Notes under the pieces: generated by a model
Told to the model about the DNA's origin: nothing
Seen by the model: the letters and a program-made list of their open reading frames with translations, nothing else
Databases searched by the model: none
Assembly: GCA_002749535.1 (NCBI GenBank)
Contig: MZZL01000398.1
Coordinates: forward strand, 569,513-633,512
DNA from: Apophysomyces variabilis
Taxonomy: Eukaryota > Mucoromycota > Mucoromycetes > Mucorales > Mucoraceae
DNA: 64,000 bases
Direction of reading: 5' to 3'
In this document: piece after piece, positions 9,875 to 20,320 of the stretch
How the letters are laid out: the number at the start of each line of letters is the position of its first letter
How positions within the stretch are numbered: position 1 is the stretch's first letter
Translations under genes and position numbers: made by a program

Positions 9875-11694
9875 TTAAGATCCTGGGACGCTACCAGTGC
9901 GAGTTCCTTTGGCTAATTGTGCCTCACGCTGTAACCGTGCTTCGCGCTGTCGCCTTGCTTGTCCTACGATCTTTTCGTATACCTGATCATTATACGGAAA
10001 GACATAACCATTGCCCATTCCTACTCCAAAAGGAACTTTTTGCATCCTGATTAGATTGGGACATTCTATCCAATCACAAAGCTTACCAAACCATCCCCAA
10101 GGGTTGCGTCCCATTACTGCACACCAGTTATTGAGCATGCCGATATGAAACGCTCGTTCCTTTTGGTGCACCATCACCACCTCGAAATTGGTCCCACTAC
10201 CATCAAAATCGACGCGTGACTCTTGCATTCGCGTGGCTAGCTGTTCGATCGTGGTTCGATTCGTTAAAATAAAATAGCCATGCACGCAAGCAAATCCAAT
10301 AAGAAGAGCACCAAAGATAAATGCTCTAAACGGGATTAGCAGATCAGTTAATCAGAAAATAGCACGGCAATACAGGTCATCCCTGGCTAAAACAAAACAT
10401 ACAAGATCAAAACAACTATCCAATGTGGATCAATGTCCAAATTCTACGTTGTTGCAATGCATTTTTGTTGATTAGTTTTCTCATACAAGCGCGACCTTGC
10501 CCCTCCCTTCATTCTAGCTCGTTCTCTATTCCTTTTTTTAAAACGATGCCACAAGCAATTGATACAAACCAAACCCACTACTCCCGTCAGAGGAGAAATC
10601 CACTGTCTGTACCAAATGCTCTGACAGATGTTCATCACCACCGTAGCCAGCGTACGCAAGTACCATTTGTATGCCTTCCATAACATTCCTAGTGTAACCC
10701 GGCCTACCTTTTGGTTGATCGCGTCAATCACAAGAGGCAACGCTGAGCATAAACCCCAAACGGCATATAAACCGGTGTAAAGAACAAAAAGGAAAAAGAA
10801 CTTGTAGTTGCCGTACCCTACACATCCATTCACCCTGCAGTTACTTAGCTCACGAAAAATAACAAAGGAGAGATGTTGGTTTACCATGGACAGTGGCTTT
10901 TATATCATAGAAAAAGGCAAACCTATCCGTGAGCGATACTTCTGCCATCAAACGCTTTTTTTTTTACACTTACTGGTCCATCTTTAGCACGCATTGATTG
11001 CAATCCTTACAATGATGTGTCCTATCGGGTTTGATACATTTACAAATAGTACAATATCGAGGTAGCCATTGTTGCGACATGGACACCATGGGTGACAAGG
11101 ACGAGGTGAGGGTATTGGCATTCAAACTGAGAGGCAACATCGTTTGTGGATCCCACAAACTTGGCGAGTAATAGTAACACGGTATTTGCGGTGCGCCAAG
11201 CTGAGGCACAGGATCCTAATGGAAAAAACATGTGTTACGATTCAGTAACTAAAGACATCCATGCAATGCTTCTTCTTTTTCTTTTCTTATATACCGAATG
11301 TGGATTTCCGGGATGAGAGAAAAGCACGCGGAGATAGGACGCAAGACTGAACAGCCAAAGCAGGCTATGAATGACAATAAAGACCACTGAAAAGGAAAGA
11401 CGAAAAGGTCTTTTTTTTTAGCCAACCAGCACATAGAAATTGGCTCTCCTTTTCTTCTTTCTCTTCCTTTTTTCCTCACCTGCTTCGGCTAGACGTCGCG
11501 GTTGGCCATGAATTAAAACGTTGACTATTCAGCAACAGAGAATGGGACTCAGCTTTTGGATCGTTCGACTTCCGCCATTAACTGGTCTTACCACATATTC
11601 TGAAGACATACACGTACCAGGTATAACCTAGAATAGCAAATACAAGACACGGCAGCGCAATGCCAACGATGGCGGTGCGCATGAGCATGGTCAT
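9875..11694 (-). CDS. DHHC-type protein S-palmitoyltransferase
   Basis: Eight exons (11694-11592, 11524-11480, 11386-11295, 11215-10974, 10896-10885, 10834-10708, 10443-10403, 10325-9875) give 370 residues with all phases consistent. There are two N-terminal membrane segments, then SHPGNP. The cysteine-rich domain follows ([27 protein letters not shown]), then the catalytic D160-H161-H162-C163-P164-W165, [13 protein letters not shown], two further membrane segments and the TTIEQ motif (TTxE). DHHC enzymes transfer acyl groups from acyl-CoA to protein cysteines via an acyl-enzyme on the DHHC Cys. Exon 5 is only 12 nt and encodes the HHCPW core. The intron at 10707-10444 (264 nt) is unusually long for this gene and is itself largely open in frame, which could mislead gene callers. 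Confidence 0.9.
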
Positions 11695-12624
11695 TTTAAC
11701 AAAGACATGCAAAGAAAAAGAAAAGGAATGCAGAGTGGGACACAGTGTAGCAGAACAAAGGGTCCTTTCTCTCTCTGTTCTTTTCTGCATATGATGAAAT
11801 GGCGCTGCTTGAAATGCAGTCCTTTTTTTTTCTGGCGGCGAATAGACCGAACGGTTACTACTTACAGTCTTGATCTTGGCACAAAATCTCTGAGCCACAC
11901 ACGCTTTCCTTAGGACATTCATATGGAAAGCCATGTATAAGACTTGTCAATAAACCGTATAGGCAATGGTAGCTTATGTAGCTGCTTGGTAGATTTTGTA
12001 GGGTGAATCTAATATCACCAGCTGACTTTAGACTTATCAAGTAATTTCAGAGCATCTTTTAGAATAGATTTGCTGAGCGACAGTCCATATATATTATCAT
12101 ATGTGACAGAGAATGGGAAGATCATGCTCAAGCTTGCTTTTTTCTATTTGCCGTTAGGTGTGTATGAAATCCATTGGTATAGCATTGTTGTTTGGCTATC
12201 CCGAACAGCGTGCATTCTCGTTTATGGTAGTTTCCATGGTGCTAAGCAGCTTTCACTAATACTGACTGATGTAATTGGATGGTGGTTGTCTCTTTAAAAA
12301 TAAATCTGAACTGGATTGGAAGTAGGCTCTTGGACTCTCCATCGCTTTAAGGATATCACGCTTCATTTTGTTTTTTATTTTTAAAAAAAAAGTGTCCTAA
12401 ATGCACGAACATATGGCAGACAATCGTTTTGTTTATTGCCCTTTTAGGAATCAAACTGCAGTAGACATGACCTAGTAATTCGTTGGTTCTCAGATTTGGT
12501 TTTTATATCATTACAAATTGTGTTTGTTTTATCACAAGTAAAGGTAACATATTGAATTGTAAAAGAGTATTGAATAAAAAGAAGAGAAGGAAAGAAAAGC
12601 GAGAGGGCATGCTGTATGGTATAT
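11695..12624. other. Intergenic
   Basis: Upstream region of the DHHC gene and downstream of the methyltransferase gene. There is a T-run near 11821-11831 and AT-rich sequence. I see no supported gene. Confidence 0.45.
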
Positions 12625-13979
12625 CTATGCAATGTCGTTGTCCAGAGGTTTTCTGCCAGCAGCAGCATACCACGTTGATTCGGATGTATCTCTGCGGTGC
12701 GTTAAATATTCTTTTTTCCAAGCATGGTATTCGTCCAGGTCTTTGAGATCTAATTGGATCATTATCCAAGATTGGCATGCATCGACTGTTTGGTCAATGA
12801 CAGAAAGAAATTCTCTTCCCAGCAAGTCTTTACCTACAAGAAGGAAGGAAACATTGAGAGATGCACATCAATCAGAAAGGAAGAGATTTGCTTTTGGGAG
12901 ACACATGGTAACTGACTTACTTAGATCCACTCTCCGTTTTTCCTCTTGAATGACAGCATAGCCTGCTTCTTTCAGATAAGTACCAAGCTTGAGACACACA
13001 AGTGGATCCAAATCGAATTCAAGCATTGTCCTCATTACTTTTTTCATACAGTCAGTATCTTTTCGTCTCGGGTACGAAGGGTCCTATTGTACCTACACCG
13101 TTGGTGACTAACTTTTATGTATTCATCGCCATCATCCTGCAGAGAAAAAGAAAGCAGAAAAAATAAGCCTCGTCATCGGGTGCCTTTTGTTTTCATCTCA
13201 ACTTGCATCAATTTGTACTTCCATCAGCTGCACGCATCCACCTGGTTTTAAGACCCGATATATCTCTCTTAACACGATAGGCCATTGATGTGGTGATAAT
13301 ACCAATTCGAATACTCTAAGCTGAACAAGATCAAACACATTGTCCTCAAATGGTAATCCATCAAGCACGTCTGCACAACGGAAATCAACGTTGGGCGGAT
13401 GGATGAACTGAGGAAAGAGCGGATTCTTGTCGATACCAAAACACTTGGAATGCCTATATTCAGTAGCCACATCCTAAATGTTTGCGAATAGGATGGCAAC
13501 AAGAAGAGTTATAAAAAAGAAAAAGAATAAAATGAGTGAATAGAGAGATGGGTGACGGTATTTATGTGTATAGGTTATGTTTACCATAATCCAACTCCCC
13601 GATCCTGCTCCGATGTCAAGGATTTTGACCTCCCCTTCAAAGTCAATGACACGTTGAATATTGGAAAGGATATTTCCTTCAAACAAAGCCTTTATTGCAA
13701 ATTGTTTCTAAACGAGAAAAGGAATAACAGCATAAGCAAAAGCACTGTCTATAAGTAAACACAAGTAAACGAAAGAAAGCAGGAGGGATTTACCACAACA
13801 GTACGTTCGTCTTCACCAGGTCGAATTGGACTGAAGCATTGATCGAATCCATCTAATAGAGACAAGGTCGGCCGTCGCGGTCTATCCACATCGACCGTAT
13901 CCGAATAATCAGATGGCTGTAGTATCGGTCCTGTCCGATCGGCTTTGGTCAAACAACCTCTGGAGAACTTGTTTCCCAT
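12625..13979 (-). CDS. Class I SAM-dependent methyltransferase, putative N-myristoylated
   Basis: Six exons (13979-13794, 13707-13585, 13473-13207, 13136-13097, 13037-12921, 12833-12625) give 313 residues. Motif I is VKILDIGAGSGSWIMD. Later come the acidic end of strand 2 (CFGIDKNP), FRCADVLDGLPFEDNVFDLVQLR, and LREIYRVLKPGGCVQLMEVQID, all typical of Methyltransf_25/11 proteins. The substrate is unknown; small-molecule, lipid or LaeA-like roles are all possible. The N-terminus MGNKFSRGC fits an N-myristoylation signal (Gly2, Ser6) with Cys10 available for palmitoylation, so membrane attachment is plausible. Intron 3 uses a GC donor (GCAAGT at 13206-13201); the GT alternative 4 nt further on breaks the frame. 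Exon 4 is only 40 nt. Confidence 0.8.
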
Positions 13980-14460
13980 AAAAGAAAAAGAACGAAAAAA
14001 GGAAAACAAAAGTGGGCAACACGTCGAGTGCTTGATCACTTCTTTTATACACGCATTTTTTTTTTCGTATTGGTGGAACCGAACGTTAGCTTTTTTTTTC
14101 TGGATGTCTTCTCATTCAAAAACTCTTTTCATTGTCGCACTCCGCTGACAATGTAACAACTCTAAAGTTTGACCTTCACGGAACTGGCAAACTAAGCCGA
14201 AGACAAAGACATAAATATCAATAACGTATTTGGGGACCATAACGTGTGTCATGTGGCTTCACCAATCACATCTATTTCATCTTTTAATCTCGACCATCAC
14301 CGCCCTTCAAAAACACATAACATACACAACATATCCATGTCAACCATAACCCAAAACGCATCATTCTTAATCGTTCAGAGAACACGATTCTTTTTATAAA
14401 TAAAAAACAAAAGCTAGTTACATGACATCAAGCAGGAAAGAAAAAGAGAGATAAGGCACT
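13980..14460. other. Intergenic between methyltransferase and thioredoxin genes
   Basis: Promoter side of the methyltransferase gene and 3' flank of thioredoxin. It contains T-runs at about 14057-14066 and 14090-14099. No gene seen. Confidence 0.45.
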
Positions 14461-14850
14461 TTATGCAGCGAAAGCAGCAACAAGTTCTTGAACCTTGGCC
14501 TTGTTTGCTCCAACAACTTCATTGACCTTTTCGCCGTCCTTGTAAAACAAGAAGGTGGGCATGGCACGAATTCCGACGTCTTGGCTGATGTCAGTTGCAT
14601 CATCAACGTTGACCTTCAAAAAGACAATGTGCTTATTGTTCTGTGCCAATTCTTCGATTATAGGCGCGATGACCTTGCAAGGACCACACCAGGTAGCGTG
14701 GAAATCGACCACAACCTAATATTACTCAGCGTGTCAGTAACCATGTACTATATATCCGAAGTGGGATCGAATATAATCACATACAAACTTGTTTGTCGCG
14801 ATGATTTCTTTGTATTCTTCGGGATTGACGACTTCTCTAATGACAGACAT
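14461..14850 (-). CDS. TRX: Thioredoxin, cytosolic type
   Basis: Two exons (14850-14785 and 14715-14461) give 106 residues, the normal thioredoxin length. The active site is W31-C32-G33-P34-C35-K, preceded by VVVDFHAT. The cis-proline loop RAMPTFLFYKDGEKV and the FLKVNVDDATDI strand are present. There is no targeting peptide, so the protein is likely cytosolic/nuclear. It would reduce disulfides in ribonucleotide reductase, peroxiredoxins and PAPS reductase, recycled by thioredoxin reductase. The phase-0 intron falls just before the central strand. Confidence 0.95.
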
Positions 14851-14896
14851 GTTTTTGTTTGAGAAGAAGGACTCGAACAACAGCCCGAATCCCCCG

Positions 14897-14965
14897 TATT
14901 TATAGGAAGCGGGGAAGTATTGACGTAAAAAGTCTACGTGTATTTTGTGACTTTTTTGATTGGCT
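14897..14965 (-). promoter_or_regulatory. Thioredoxin core promoter: TATA and CCAAT boxes
   Basis: On the minus strand TATAAATA lies at 14904-14897, about 47 nt upstream of the ATG, and AGCCAATC (CCAAT box) at 14965-14958, about 110 nt upstream. Spacing suits a TATA-driven, strongly expressed gene. This is a motif call only. Confidence 0.5.
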
Positions 14966-15252
14966 GAAGCTTAGTCATTCATTAACTCGATGTCATCATT
15001 GGTAAGCGGGTTCCGATTATTCAGCATTGTAAAATTCCGAAAGTGCGAGAAAGGGTTGCTTATTGTTCACAATACTATACTCCCTGTTTCGCCCGATTTG
15101 ATCCTTATCGAACTATATCTATTTCCATGGAAATCATGTTAACTAAAGCAAGGAAAAGATTACAAGTAAAGAAAAAAAAAGCCCATTTGCGATGGATATC
15201 GGGACTAAAATTTTAATGTACAAAGGGGGATTTAGATGAATGAGAGCTTGCA
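14966..15252. other. Intergenic, nothing evident
   Basis: Lies between the thioredoxin promoter and the 3' end of the SAP-domain gene; AT-rich with an A-run near 15172-15180. Confidence 0.4.
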
Positions 15253-17654
15253 CTACCAATGACTACCACCTCCGTGAGAACGATAGTTAAGGTTTTCATT
15301 ATTTTCATTCCCAAAAGCCATGCCGTGATAACCATGACCGTTTTCGTGATCCACGCCTTCCATTCTGAGACCGCTCGGATCCCCGCCTAATGATTGGCCA
15401 TTCAGAATAGCCATCAGCTCGTCAAATCCTTGTCCCGTTCCGCCTTGAGCAGCAGCTAATTCCAATGTGAATAAGTTCATTTCTGCATATTTTCCGATGT
15501 ATCTATTTTACCTTGCTGTAGAAGTGCTTCAATCGACGGATCCATCCATTCCATTCCCTCCATCTTAATACCTTGTGTATTGGTATCATTGACTTGTTCC
15601 AGTTTGATTGGCACCCCTTCTGTTGCCGACTTTCCAAGATCATCGAATGGATCATGGTCATCTTCTCGATCCGGTGTCGCTAATGCGGAAGAAGTAAACG
15701 GTGCATAACTTTTCGATCGCCCGTTCGGCCCCAGGTTAGAGCCCCATCCAGGATAATAGGAAGTGCGTAAACGTGAAGAGAAAGACGAAGATAGCATAGG
15801 ACTTGAGTTACCCGAAGAGGACGACATGGTGTTCGTTGGGACGGACGAGGAATACGCCTGATTTTGGGCCTGTAATTTAGGCGAAGCTGATCCCATGCGA
15901 GGCGATCCTGCAGTAGTATAGGGTGAATATCGACGTGGATGTTGGGATGCCATAGGTGGCGATCCAATATGCATATTGGCAATCGAACGATTAAGCGAAA
16001 AGGTTGATCCGCTAGGCGATCCAGGAATAAAGTATGAGTTGGAGGCAGATGACGGACTTTCAAGCCCAGGTGACTGAGGAAGTGATCCTGTGTTAATGTC
16101 AGGTATCATCGGTGACGTGCTGTGGAACGATCTCGGTCGGGAAGAGTCATTCCGATGAACCGATATCGCTGGTGGTGGTTGTGAGTGACGCTGTGCACGT
16201 CCATTTCGAACTGCCTTTATCAGATCACGCTCCTCCTGTAGCCTTTGTAATAAAACTGCCTTCTTCCCTGTTGCTGGCTTACCACGTTGACGTAGCATTT
16301 CCTTCAACTCTGATACAGTTATGTCATCAAAGTCGACTTTCACAAGCTGATCGTCCAGTCTGCGTTGATGTTGCTCCGCATCAAACGGCTGTGATGCATT
16401 GGCTCGATGCACTCTTTGGATCTGAATAGGCATCGTTCTCGAAGGAAAAGATGATGGCTTGTTGCTTGAAGACGTGTTTCTTGTATTTACTGGAATCGCG
16501 ACACCTTTGCCTGAAGCACTATTTCCTTTTCCAGGCCCTTGATTTGGGGGTGAGAACGATTGTCCACGCTCCGGACCAGCCTTTGTATCAAGGATGGAGG
16601 GTGATGTAATCGTGCTCGATTTTGCCTCGGATGATGCGGGAGAAAAAGACGGCATCGACGATCCAAAAAGTTGTGATTGGCTTGACTGACCAAAACTGCT
16701 AGGTATTCCGGAGAAAGACGATGACAGTGCAGGGACCTGCTGAGCAGGTTTTGGTGTCTGTGTCGCCTGACCCGGTTTTCGTGCATAGTTTACTCTAAAT
16801 CTTGCTTGAAGTTCATTAAAACGACGTTGATGATCAATTTCTGTAGGAACTGAAGACGAATGCTTTGTATCGCTTGTGGTCGAGCTACCCGATATAGGAA
16901 TAGGCGCTGTTCGCTGCTGGGATCGACGATTTTCCTTTTTTACCTGAACCTTCTTACCAGAAGTCGGTTTTGGCGGAAAGAAAATTCGAGTATGATCATC
17001 GGGCGTTGGTGATTGTGTTTCCTGCTTGATTTTCTCGTCCGGCGGCTGTTCAAACATGGCAGATAGATTGGATCTCACAGGTGTTGGTGTATCTATATCG
17101 TCATAGCCTCCACGCTCTCTCTGATCTCCCTGTTCATCCATTCTCACTTGCATTGTTCTTTGTTGTTCCTGTAGCAACTGATGTTGCCGTATAAAGTTCG
17201 GGTCAGACAAGAGAATCGCTTGTTGGTCTTGTTCGCCAAGGGATAGAAACACGTCTTGCTGCTGTCTGTCTGAGCCGTGTTGTTGGGTGTTGTCTTGAGG
17301 TAAGCATAGAGACGGTTCTGGTTGCCCCAAGGCTGTGGAGTGAAAATCGTCCCATTCTCTTGGCATGTACATCCCTTGGTCGATGACGGGTGGTGAAAAG
17401 AAAGCATCGTTTAAGAAAGACGAGTCATAAGATTGAGGCTGTATAGCGTTTGAGTCCAATGAAAGATAAGAGAGAGGATCGTCCATTGAGTTGTGCATAT
17501 TATTATTGTTTGGTTCAAAGGGTTGACTGAACAATGGCATTGTATAGGTAGTATTATTGTCAGTGCTGTTGCTATTGCCGTTGTCGCCGTTGTCGCCGTT
17601 GTCGCCGTTGTCGCCGTTGTTGTTGTTGTTGTTGTTAGGGTTATAGTAGTACAT
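15253..17654 (-). CDS. SAP-domain protein with long disordered Q/S/P-rich regions
   Basis: One long exon (17654-15512) joined to a short last exon (15455-15253) gives 781 residues. It begins MYYYNPN followed by an Asn run and (Gly-Asp-Asn) repeats, and is low complexity for most of its length. A SAP motif lies at about residues 437-472 (FDDITVSELKEMLRQRGKPATGKKAVLLQRLQEE), the helix-extended-loop-helix that binds A/T-rich DNA or scaffold regions. A related basic segment, RRFNELQARFRVNYARKPGQ, occurs near residue 275. It is probably a nuclear DNA/RNA-associated regulator. The last intron (56 nt, GTAAAA...TTAG) is inferred. Without it the frame ends at 15477, and a second frame starting at 15480 overlaps that stop. 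Confidence 0.8.
17577..17636. repeat. In-frame tandem repeat encoding Gly-Asp-Asn and poly-Asn
   Basis: On the + strand a 9-bp unit (ttgtcgccg) repeats four times, then gives way to a gtt run. On the coding strand it encodes repeated NGD followed by poly-Asn at the SAP protein's N-terminus. Such a tract is likely to vary in length between strains. Confidence 0.8.
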
Positions 17655-20320
17655 AGTTGGCTAAGTGGATGTTGAGGTTACAAAGTCATGTAAGGCTAAT
17701 CACCGACACGTTTCGTCTTGGCTTTTTTATGCGTGTTATATTTACATGCAAGAAAAAACGCTTCTTTCCCTTTCTGCGCAAAAGTCTATTATAAAACGAC
17801 TGCAAAAAGGCAACCTCTCGTTTGAGTCAGAGAGTTTTTTGTATATGTTTTCGGCCTTTCGAATTACATTGAGATTCCGTCTACGATTTCATACTCCTTC
17901 AAAAGAGTCACGACCCTGTGAGATGACATCGTGGGGCCCTCACTCTACCACAGAACTTGGTTAAGGGAAAAGCCCAAAGGTGCCCTGATCTGCTTAAGGA
18001 AGTTCTCTTAATTCTTATTTTCTGTTGTATCTTGTTACGGCTAAAGTACTTTATTTCCAAAAATTAAAGTCGCATCTAGCAAATTCATTTGACGTATTTT
18101 GGAAACTGGGATTGAAGCTAACAAATTACATTAATTGTTGTGCTATAAGAGTTCGAATTGACCACTTTTACATACCTGTCATAAAACTGACGACGCCATA
18201 CCCATCTCCCAGCCAAGTGAATGCCAGATACATATATAAATTTCAGTTGGTGAGTAATAGAAGAAAAATAACAATAGTATTCAATGACACTTACTAAATA
18301 CCTGGCGTAAAAGCCCTATCCACTTGACTCGTGGATCCTTTTCTGTCTTTTTGCTTGCTGCCTCTCAGATCGCCTTAAAGGAACTCGGGACGATTCTGGT
18401 CTTTCTTCTTCTCGTCGGCTGATTCGTCTGCGAGACCTGGGTGGTTCAACCATAGTCTCGGTTTGGCTGGCTCTTGTTCGACGTCGTGCAGTTGGGGCTA
18501 TCATGTTTTCTTAATTTTTATAGAATACCTATTGTCTGCTAAAGTCTTCTGCAGCCTTCTTATCTCATATGTTTTGAAAGTTCGTCTGCATCACACCCGG
18601 TAAAAAACTATCTTCGTATGTCTTCGAATAGAGTACGTAAAAGTTGCAGCATATTCAGGTGCATCCGAACAAAGTTTACATAGTTTATGTCATTTCTTTT
18701 TCATTGTACAACGGATTTACATGGAATGTTACATAAATATTACTCATGTAGATACAGTTTATAACTCGGTCTACTGTTCCCATCAATAATACCTTAATGT
18801 CTATCTTGATTCAAAATTATGTCATGCTTACAGAAAATGAGGGGAAAAGAACGAAAATGACATGTGAAGGAAAATAAACAAGTGGGTGACATGCTTTCTA
18901 TTAGCGGTTTTTCTGCTAGATAACCGGAATAATAGTTCAAATTCCTAACTGGATCGCATTCACAGCAGTAAAAATTCAAGAATACACAAAAGTACCCTTT
19001 ATTGATCTTTTTGCAAGTAGGACATCCTGACAACTCGCAGTGCATCTCAAATTCTGATATTATGAAGTCGATTTCCTTAGGGGATAAATTGTTAAGAGCA
19101 TTAGATATGTCATTATTCTAGCTTACAGACTCTGGATGCGTCTTATAGAGGTTTGTGGATTACTTTCTTTTTCGAGCTTAGTGAATGACATCGAGTTTCA
19201 ACCTAGCACTATCTAGTTTCTTGGGTTTATTCAGTGGTTCAAATGAGCTCAAGAATAATAATTGTGTCCGCCCAGGCTAGATCAATGTGATAAAAATTGG
19301 GGGGGGGATACACGCCAAGTCTGTTGAATCTATTTCCTCAGTACAAACCGTCCATTCAATCCACATGCCTAATTCATATCGATATCTCCGCAAAACGTAT
19401 CCATCGCATCAGGGCCCCTGTCCGGCCTGCTGTCGCCCGCTTCTTCCTTGCAAAAAGGCTTTTTTGATACTCACGCCCTTCTCCGGTATTTTCTCATAGG
19501 GAAACTAGAGTCTATCATCTCAAGAAGTGAAGCGTTGTGTTGTTTGAGCCTACTAATTTCAGCTTTGGCAGCAGCGAGTTCTGCTTTTGAGTGTTTAACA
19601 GTGGGCATGGGGAGAGCTCAAGGATGTGGATGCAATTTTAAAATGAGGTAAAGCGGTAGCTAAGCAGAAAAAGGACGGCATTGAAATTTTTTTTTTTATT
19701 TGTTGCGACATTTAATTTCCACTGGACTGCGACTTCAATTTTCGTAGTTTGCGAAACTATTTTTGGGAGATACTGTATATCACGCTACGACAGTCTCGTG
19801 CCAATCGGACATACAGTACGTTTAACTAACCTTCTTGTAGCTTGTATGCCTTTAGTTTTGGTCCCTTAGTACAAAAGCAGGTCTATAAAACCTACCTGTG
19901 TCATGTTACAACCGAGTTCTTATTGATTCAATAAGCTGAGACGTGACAAACTTCTGGAATAATAGCTGACTGAACACAATACATTGGTTATGCTACTACG
20001 CCCTTTGCATTGAGACACAATTCCCGGTTTTTCTAAAAAGCAGTGAATCAGTAAACTATAAACGCAGTCAACTACGTCAATTAGCAAGAAACTGACGTAC
20101 TTGATCCATAAATTTGCAGCATAAGGCATAGTTAATATGGCATACACAATTTATTAGGCCACTTCGGCATTAGTGAGCGTCTATGCGTCAAAACTTTTTT
20201 AATACATGGTAGTACCTATTGATGTCTGACAGTCGTTTGCACAACTTGAATATTTTATCTGCGCTTATTCCAAAGCTTTTTTGCGCTGATGCATAGAACA
20301 GCTATGTGACGAGAAACTTG
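17655..20320. other. Gene-poor region with short coding-like pieces
   Basis: No complete gene is supported across about 2.7 kb. A 62-codon Arg-rich ORF lies at 18504-18316 (-). A group of minus-strand pieces between 19608 and 18794 is listed separately. A C-run (ccccccccc on the minus strand) is near 19300. Confidence 0.4.
18794..19608 (-). pseudogene. Possible decayed or unresolved multi-exon gene
   Basis: Three protein-like pieces occur in order on the minus strand. At 19608 an ATG opens MPTVKHSKAELAAAKAEISRLKQ..., a coiled-coil-like start ending at a GTGAGT donor. Near 19400-19300 another frame reads YELGMWIEWTVCTEEIDSTDLAC. From about 19110 to 18860 a third reads KEIDFIISEFEMHCELSGC, PTCKKINKGYFC, NFYCCECDP, a Cys-rich stretch that could bind zinc. 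I could not join all three with standard splice sites without meeting stops, so this may be a pseudogene or a gene with introns I have misplaced. Confidence 0.3.

Noticed and set aside
16112..16429. 105-codon + strand frame within the SAP gene
   Set aside because: Antisense shadow of Ser/Pro-rich coding sequence; composition is the mirror of the real frame.
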